From NCBI GenBank assembly GCA_023375785.1, contig SZWC01009494.1:3820-50615 (forward strand): a DNA stretch of 46,796 nucleotides, in the 5' to 3' direction. A program made the translations under genes and the position numbers. Source of the stretch: Penium margaritaceum (taxonomy: Eukaryota > Streptophyta > Zygnematophyceae > Desmidiales > Peniaceae). The notes under the pieces are model-generated. The model was given only the letters and a program-made list of their open reading frames with translations. It was not told the DNA's origin and ran no database searches. This document shows positions 43,375-46,796 of the stretch, piece by piece; positions within the stretch are counted from its first letter, which is position 1, and each line of letters starts with the position of its first letter.

Positions 43375-44200
43375 AAGGCAATATGCAATGTACCCAAAAA
43401 CACACCGATGCTCTGTGGTGATTTACTAGCACCATCGGCAAGCCAAGCTAGGCAAGTTGAGACCTCCCGAGATGACAGAACATGTAACCGGATGTCCAGG
43501 CCTTGACAATATGCAAACTATAGATGCCTGACAAAAAATCAACAAAGACTCAATCAATTAGTAATGGGTATCCTGAGGTACTGGTACAAAAAACCGTGTA
43601 CCTGGGTCTTGAACACAGAGAGAATGCACAACTTGTCAGAGAAAAAAACTTACCTTCTGTTCAATCAGCTCCACAGCCCATGCGACCATTTCCTTAGCCC
43701 TGATCACCCGCATACATCTGAAGTGGCGCCCATGAATTCTCGCCATCGAGGCATTTCCCTTGGCATAGCAGAAATGCCTGACTGAGGACGGACCCATGTA
43801 TGCCAGGCTGAAAATTGGCTCATGGGCAAGCAGCCAATGGCTGCCTGAACCAGGTGGAATAGCGATCTCCATGTCAAGGCCGGCAATAGTCAAGTCATCA
43901 GGCAAGGGCAGGATCGGGGCTAAGCCAAGGCCTGGCCTGCAGAAGGTGCTTATGCGGCAAACAATATGTGGCAAATGATCCTGGGATCTCCCCGAGCACT
44001 GGCACAAACCACCAAGTGCCCGGATCTTGACAACCAAGAAAACTTTCTCAGCCATGCATGGGTGAACTAGGTGACTAGAATGCACCATAAATGTCACAAA
44101 AGGAATGATGTAGCTGTTGGAGAACCATCAGCACAAACTAGGAAGCCCTTGCTACACAAGACTGCATGAAAATCAGGCAGCTCAAAGCAAATGCACCAAC
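43375..44200. repeat. Dispersed repeat, copy 2 (long form with exon-like insert)
   Basis: The flanks 43375-43640 and 43960-44200 align with 5440-5700 and 5710-5940. The middle (about 43641-43957) has no counterpart in copy 1. That middle is an open segment with splice signals at both ends on the minus strand, described separately. Confidence 0.75.
43654..43936 (-). CDS. Candidate internal exon of an unidentified gene
   Basis: On the minus strand an acceptor (pyrimidine-rich, ending TTCTGCAG at 43937) opens a 283-nt segment without stops in one frame. It ends exactly at a strong donor, AAG followed by GTAAGT (43648-43653). The exon would start in mid-codon and end on a codon boundary, giving 94 residues. 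They include IAGLDMEIAIPPGSG, HWLLAHEPIFSLAYMG and AKEMVAWAVELIEQK. The composition is that of a folded protein, with no low complexity. I do not recognise the family. It sits inside a dispersed repeat, so it may be an exon of a multicopy gene or captured by a transposon. No neighbouring exon was found. Confidence 0.35.
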
Positions 44201-45099
44201 AACTTGTACCTGTAGCTACGAGTGAATGAAAGAAGGGCATTTGATGCAATTCTGCTGAAGACCATACCAAAGAAGATTTTCACCCCTTATGAAAAGTAAA
44301 CTTGAATTGTTTCCCCTCATCTTGTCATCTCCGGAGACACAACTCGGCCAGCATGTCGACTCAACAACGTGCTCATAATGATCAGTCTCTTTCATGGAGA
44401 TGGAGGTGGTCCAGAGGTCATCATTTGTTGATGAAAAACTGCTACAACACAGGAAAAGAGGGAAAATATGTACTCAGGTTGACCCGTAGGCAAGGAGAAT
44501 CATGGTGATCACTCCTTGAGCAGTGAGATTGGGCAATAACAATGATGTCCTGCTCTCTGATGCAAGCGACAAGCTCATGTGGTTGGGTCAGAGGCGAGCA
44601 CCATGACCTCGAGTTGAAAACGAATGGAGAGCACTAGGACATGCAATACATGAGAGGGATATGCAAGGGATTGTTTGGGAGCCAAAAGAAGTTGTGCAAA
44701 GTGAGAGAGAACATGGGACAGGCTGAGTGAGCAAGTGTGAGCGTGAGCTTGTATGAACTCTTCCATGCTGCTGGTTGTAGGTGGCAAAATGTTCTAGGGT
44801 ACAAGGTGTGACAGACACACATAGAGAATGTAGACCAAACACACAGCCATGGAATGGAGCAAACGGGCTCGGCCCTTAGAAAAGCTAGGATTTATGAAAT
44901 TGAGTATTGGATAACAAGACAGCGAGGTGATCTACGATGGTCAAACGTTCCACCCACGCGAGAGCCTCGACGTGGGACCCGGATGCACATCTCAGGATCA
45001 AAACCGGACCGGTTGTTAATGTGCCACAGATGGTTACTCACAGGCTGGGATAACCCAGCCGTGTGGTCCCAAGGGATCAGCAACCCAGCATCACCTAAT
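44201..45099. other. Unassigned stretch with small inverted repeats
   Basis: No coding sequence is recognised. GGCTGGG-ATAA-CCCAGCC at 45043-45060 is a perfect 7-bp stem with a 4-nt loop, and AACCGGACCGGTT near 45003 is a near-palindrome. The stretch may be the distal part of the copia LTR suggested next. Confidence 0.3.
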
Positions 45100-45457
45100 C
45101 AACCAACTTTTCTTAGCATGCATGACTAAAAACAATTGTCAATCACATATATCACAAGCGTATGTGGGTGCATGCACCCTGCCGTGTTTTGCTCCATGTT
45201 CTGTTGAACTGAAACCAAGCAGGTTACACTGATCACAACAATTTAGCTCCCGACAAATCCAGATTGGACACTATCAATGCCACTCTTGCACTCTGCTAGG
45301 ACATCAGTAATTCATGGTCCATGATGTGTACGTTGATGCTGCACTCGAGAGATTCAACTCAGTTTAATCACCTGCAGTGATAGTGTGGGAATGTGTGTGT
45401 TTGGATGGAGTGAAGAGGTCACTTGCGTGTCTTGCACTCCATCAACAACACCCCTCC
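45100..45457 (-). repeat. Probable polypurine tract and start of a copia 3' LTR
   Basis: On the minus strand, CATGGAGGGG is followed by TGTTGTTGATGG at 45450, a typical copia arrangement of purine tract and TG-starting LTR. It lies downstream of the RNase H relic at 45500-46600, which is the right place. The far end of the LTR and a target duplication were not found. Confidence 0.35.
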
Positions 45458-45499
45458 ATGACCCACAGGCAAACAGTCAACGTACACATGATGCATACC

Positions 45500-46600
45500 C
45501 ATGCCGTGTGAGGCAACAACTCATGAGCAAAGGAGAGGTATAGGCACATCAATCAGGGACATCATGAGTGCAAAGCATGCCAACCGCATGCACAGCTGCC
45601 TTGAACATGCCACTGCTGACAGCTTTAGTAAGAAGTTCCGTACGCTGTTGACGAGTATCAACCCAGACAGCCTGAACTTCTCCGCCAGCAATGCACTCGC
45701 GTACAAAGTGATGCTCAATGTTCATGTGATTTATGCAAGAATGATGCATGCCATCCTGGTCAGTGATTGCCCTTGTGATCTAAGTGTCGTAGCACAAAGG
45801 GATGCAAGGGATGGGAACACACAACTGTTGCAGCAAGCGGACGAGCATTACGCTCTCACACGTTCCTGTACCGAGGGCCACACTCAAGCTACATGCAACA
45901 CATCCCTGTTCTCCAATCTTCTAAGAGATATCAATTCCAGCAACAAGAGAAATGCATGCATCTGTGTCATGTGCCCAGTCACTATCCATGTAGCCGCCAA
46001 CCACCACCAAGGTTGGTGCATTATTGAACATCCCTAAATGCGATGTAGAGAGTGTGTAGCAGACAATTTGCAGTACAACCTCAAGATGTCTCTGACAAGA
46101 TTATTGAGAGAACTGGGCCAAGAAGCTGACCGAGAAGGTGACATCTGCCCGCATGGTGGTGGAAAGGTATATGAGGGATCTGATTACGCTGTGGTAATCG
46201 GTGAAATTGACAGTCTCCCCCAGCTGTGATGGATCAGAAGTGTTTTGTAGGCGCTAGTGTTCCGGGGTTATCGGAGTGGAAGCAATGGAGGTAACAGCCA
46301 GCAAGGATGCAAAGGCTCTCCAAGACTGCGAATATAGGAAACCTGATGCACATGCACAGTGTGGTGCTGGCAATCATGTTCCAATTCCATCCCCAGAAAG
46401 AATCGAGTTGGGCCCATCTGGTCCACATCTATATTGATGGTTTCAGCTTCACCTTCTCAAATCTCCTTTTTTCTCAAGAGTGCTCTCCATTACCAGCTCC
46501 CGCGGTCATTCTCTTTGTGGTCTTTCATTTGCTATTGATAACTCTGCTATGTAAGGCTCTCCTTTGTGAATTTGCTGATTCTTTTGGATTCTCAATTGGA
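45500..46600 (-). pseudogene. Ty1/copia RT-RNase H relic
   Basis: Read on the minus strand, a segment near 46330-46410 contains FFLGMELEHDCQHHTVHVHQVSYI (RT, matching the FLGI-E-V..I.L.Q..YI motif of copia). Positions 46120-46210 read YHSVIRSLIYLSTTMRADVTFSVSFLAQF (the YRS-x-IGSL-x-YL..TRPD motif). Positions 45549-45760 contain HHSC-INHMNIEHHFVREC and WVDTRQQRTELLTKAV (the RNase H end, KHIDI..HF..LTKAL). These are in two or three frames with stops. The order and motifs identify copia; the fragment is dead and its 5' part lies beyond the window. Confidence 0.85.
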
Positions 46601-46740
46601 CAAATGAGCAGCTCGTAAGGTTCCCAGGTTCATTCTGGTGTGTGTTCGGGAGCTCCTAGGCAGTTTATTGTTGTTTTGGACTAGCTTGGTGGATGCTCTT
46701 CTTAGATTAATGCATATAAAGCTCTAAAGGGAGGAGTAGT

Positions 46741-46743
<3 letters not shown>

Positions 46744-46796
<53 letters not shown>
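46744..46796. repeat. (CT)n microsatellite
   Basis: A pure CT repeat of at least 26 units runs off the end of the window, so its length is unknown. Confidence 0.98.

Noticed and set aside
45043..45060. Perfect 7-bp hairpin as a transcription terminator
   Set aside because: The setting is eukaryotic and no gene ends there; no T-run follows.
45501..46037. 178-codon plus-strand frame
   Set aside because: It is antisense to the recognisable copia RNase H relic on the minus strand.
1..46796. CRISPR arrays, rRNA genes, bacterial operons or phage genes
   Set aside because: None seen: no regularly spaced repeats with unique spacers, no rRNA signatures and no ribosome-binding-site spacing.

Overview
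The window looks like nuclear DNA of a plant or streptophyte alga with a large, repeat-rich genome. No prokaryotic gene structure is visible, almost all recognisable coding sequence is LTR-retrotransposon, and there are tRNA-like Pol III promoter boxes, spliceosomal-type splice sites and stop codons in a plant-style cytosine-decay pattern. A charophyte such as Chara is my guess from overall style, not something the sequence proves. I see no complete host gene. One candidate host exon (43654-43936, minus) is the only non-mobile coding piece I can support.

Layout. 1-2290: a possible tRNA-derived SINE head, a GCT-rich simple-sequence tract and a palindromic GGTAC-rich tract. 2600-5110: a badly decayed Ty3/gypsy pol (RT, RNase H, integrase) on the minus strand. 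5440-5940: copy 1 of a dispersed repeat whose second copy is at 43375-44200. 5941-9430: mostly unassigned DNA with a 400-bp polypurine/G-rich tract and a GATC-rich tract. 9431-9674: an imperfect 186-bp direct duplication, into whose second unit a very large element inserted.

9675-38161 (28.5 kb) is the main feature: a tandem LTR-internal-LTR-internal-LTR retrotransposon array, read on the minus strand, bounded outside by the same 5-bp target-site duplication (CTAGG). Each internal region is about 12.1 kb. Reading 5' to 3', each carries a Pro/Gln-rich Gag with a CCHC knuckle, an aspartic protease (PR1), RT, RNase H, a second paralogous aspartic protease (PR2), a 66-bp minisatellite coding a Pro/Ala-rich linker, a roughly 800-residue Ala/Glu/Lys-rich predicted coiled-coil region of unknown function (X), integrase, an acidic tail, and a cysteine-rich array of about six PHD/RING-like zinc modules ending just before the polypurine tract. 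The second protease, region X between RNase H and integrase, and the C-terminal zinc array are not part of the ordinary Ty3/gypsy plan. Because both copies share this order, it predates the tandem duplication. Both copies are dead: private stops, frameshifts, deletions and catalytic-residue losses differ between them, and the private stops are mostly CAG to TAG.

38167-46796: AT-richer DNA, a 1.5-kb degenerate array that reads as Asp/Ala-rich on the plus strand, degenerate shorter repeats, the second dispersed-repeat copy with the candidate exon inside it, a minus-strand Ty1/copia RT-RNase H relic with a probable polypurine tract/LTR junction, and a (CT)n microsatellite running to the end of the window.
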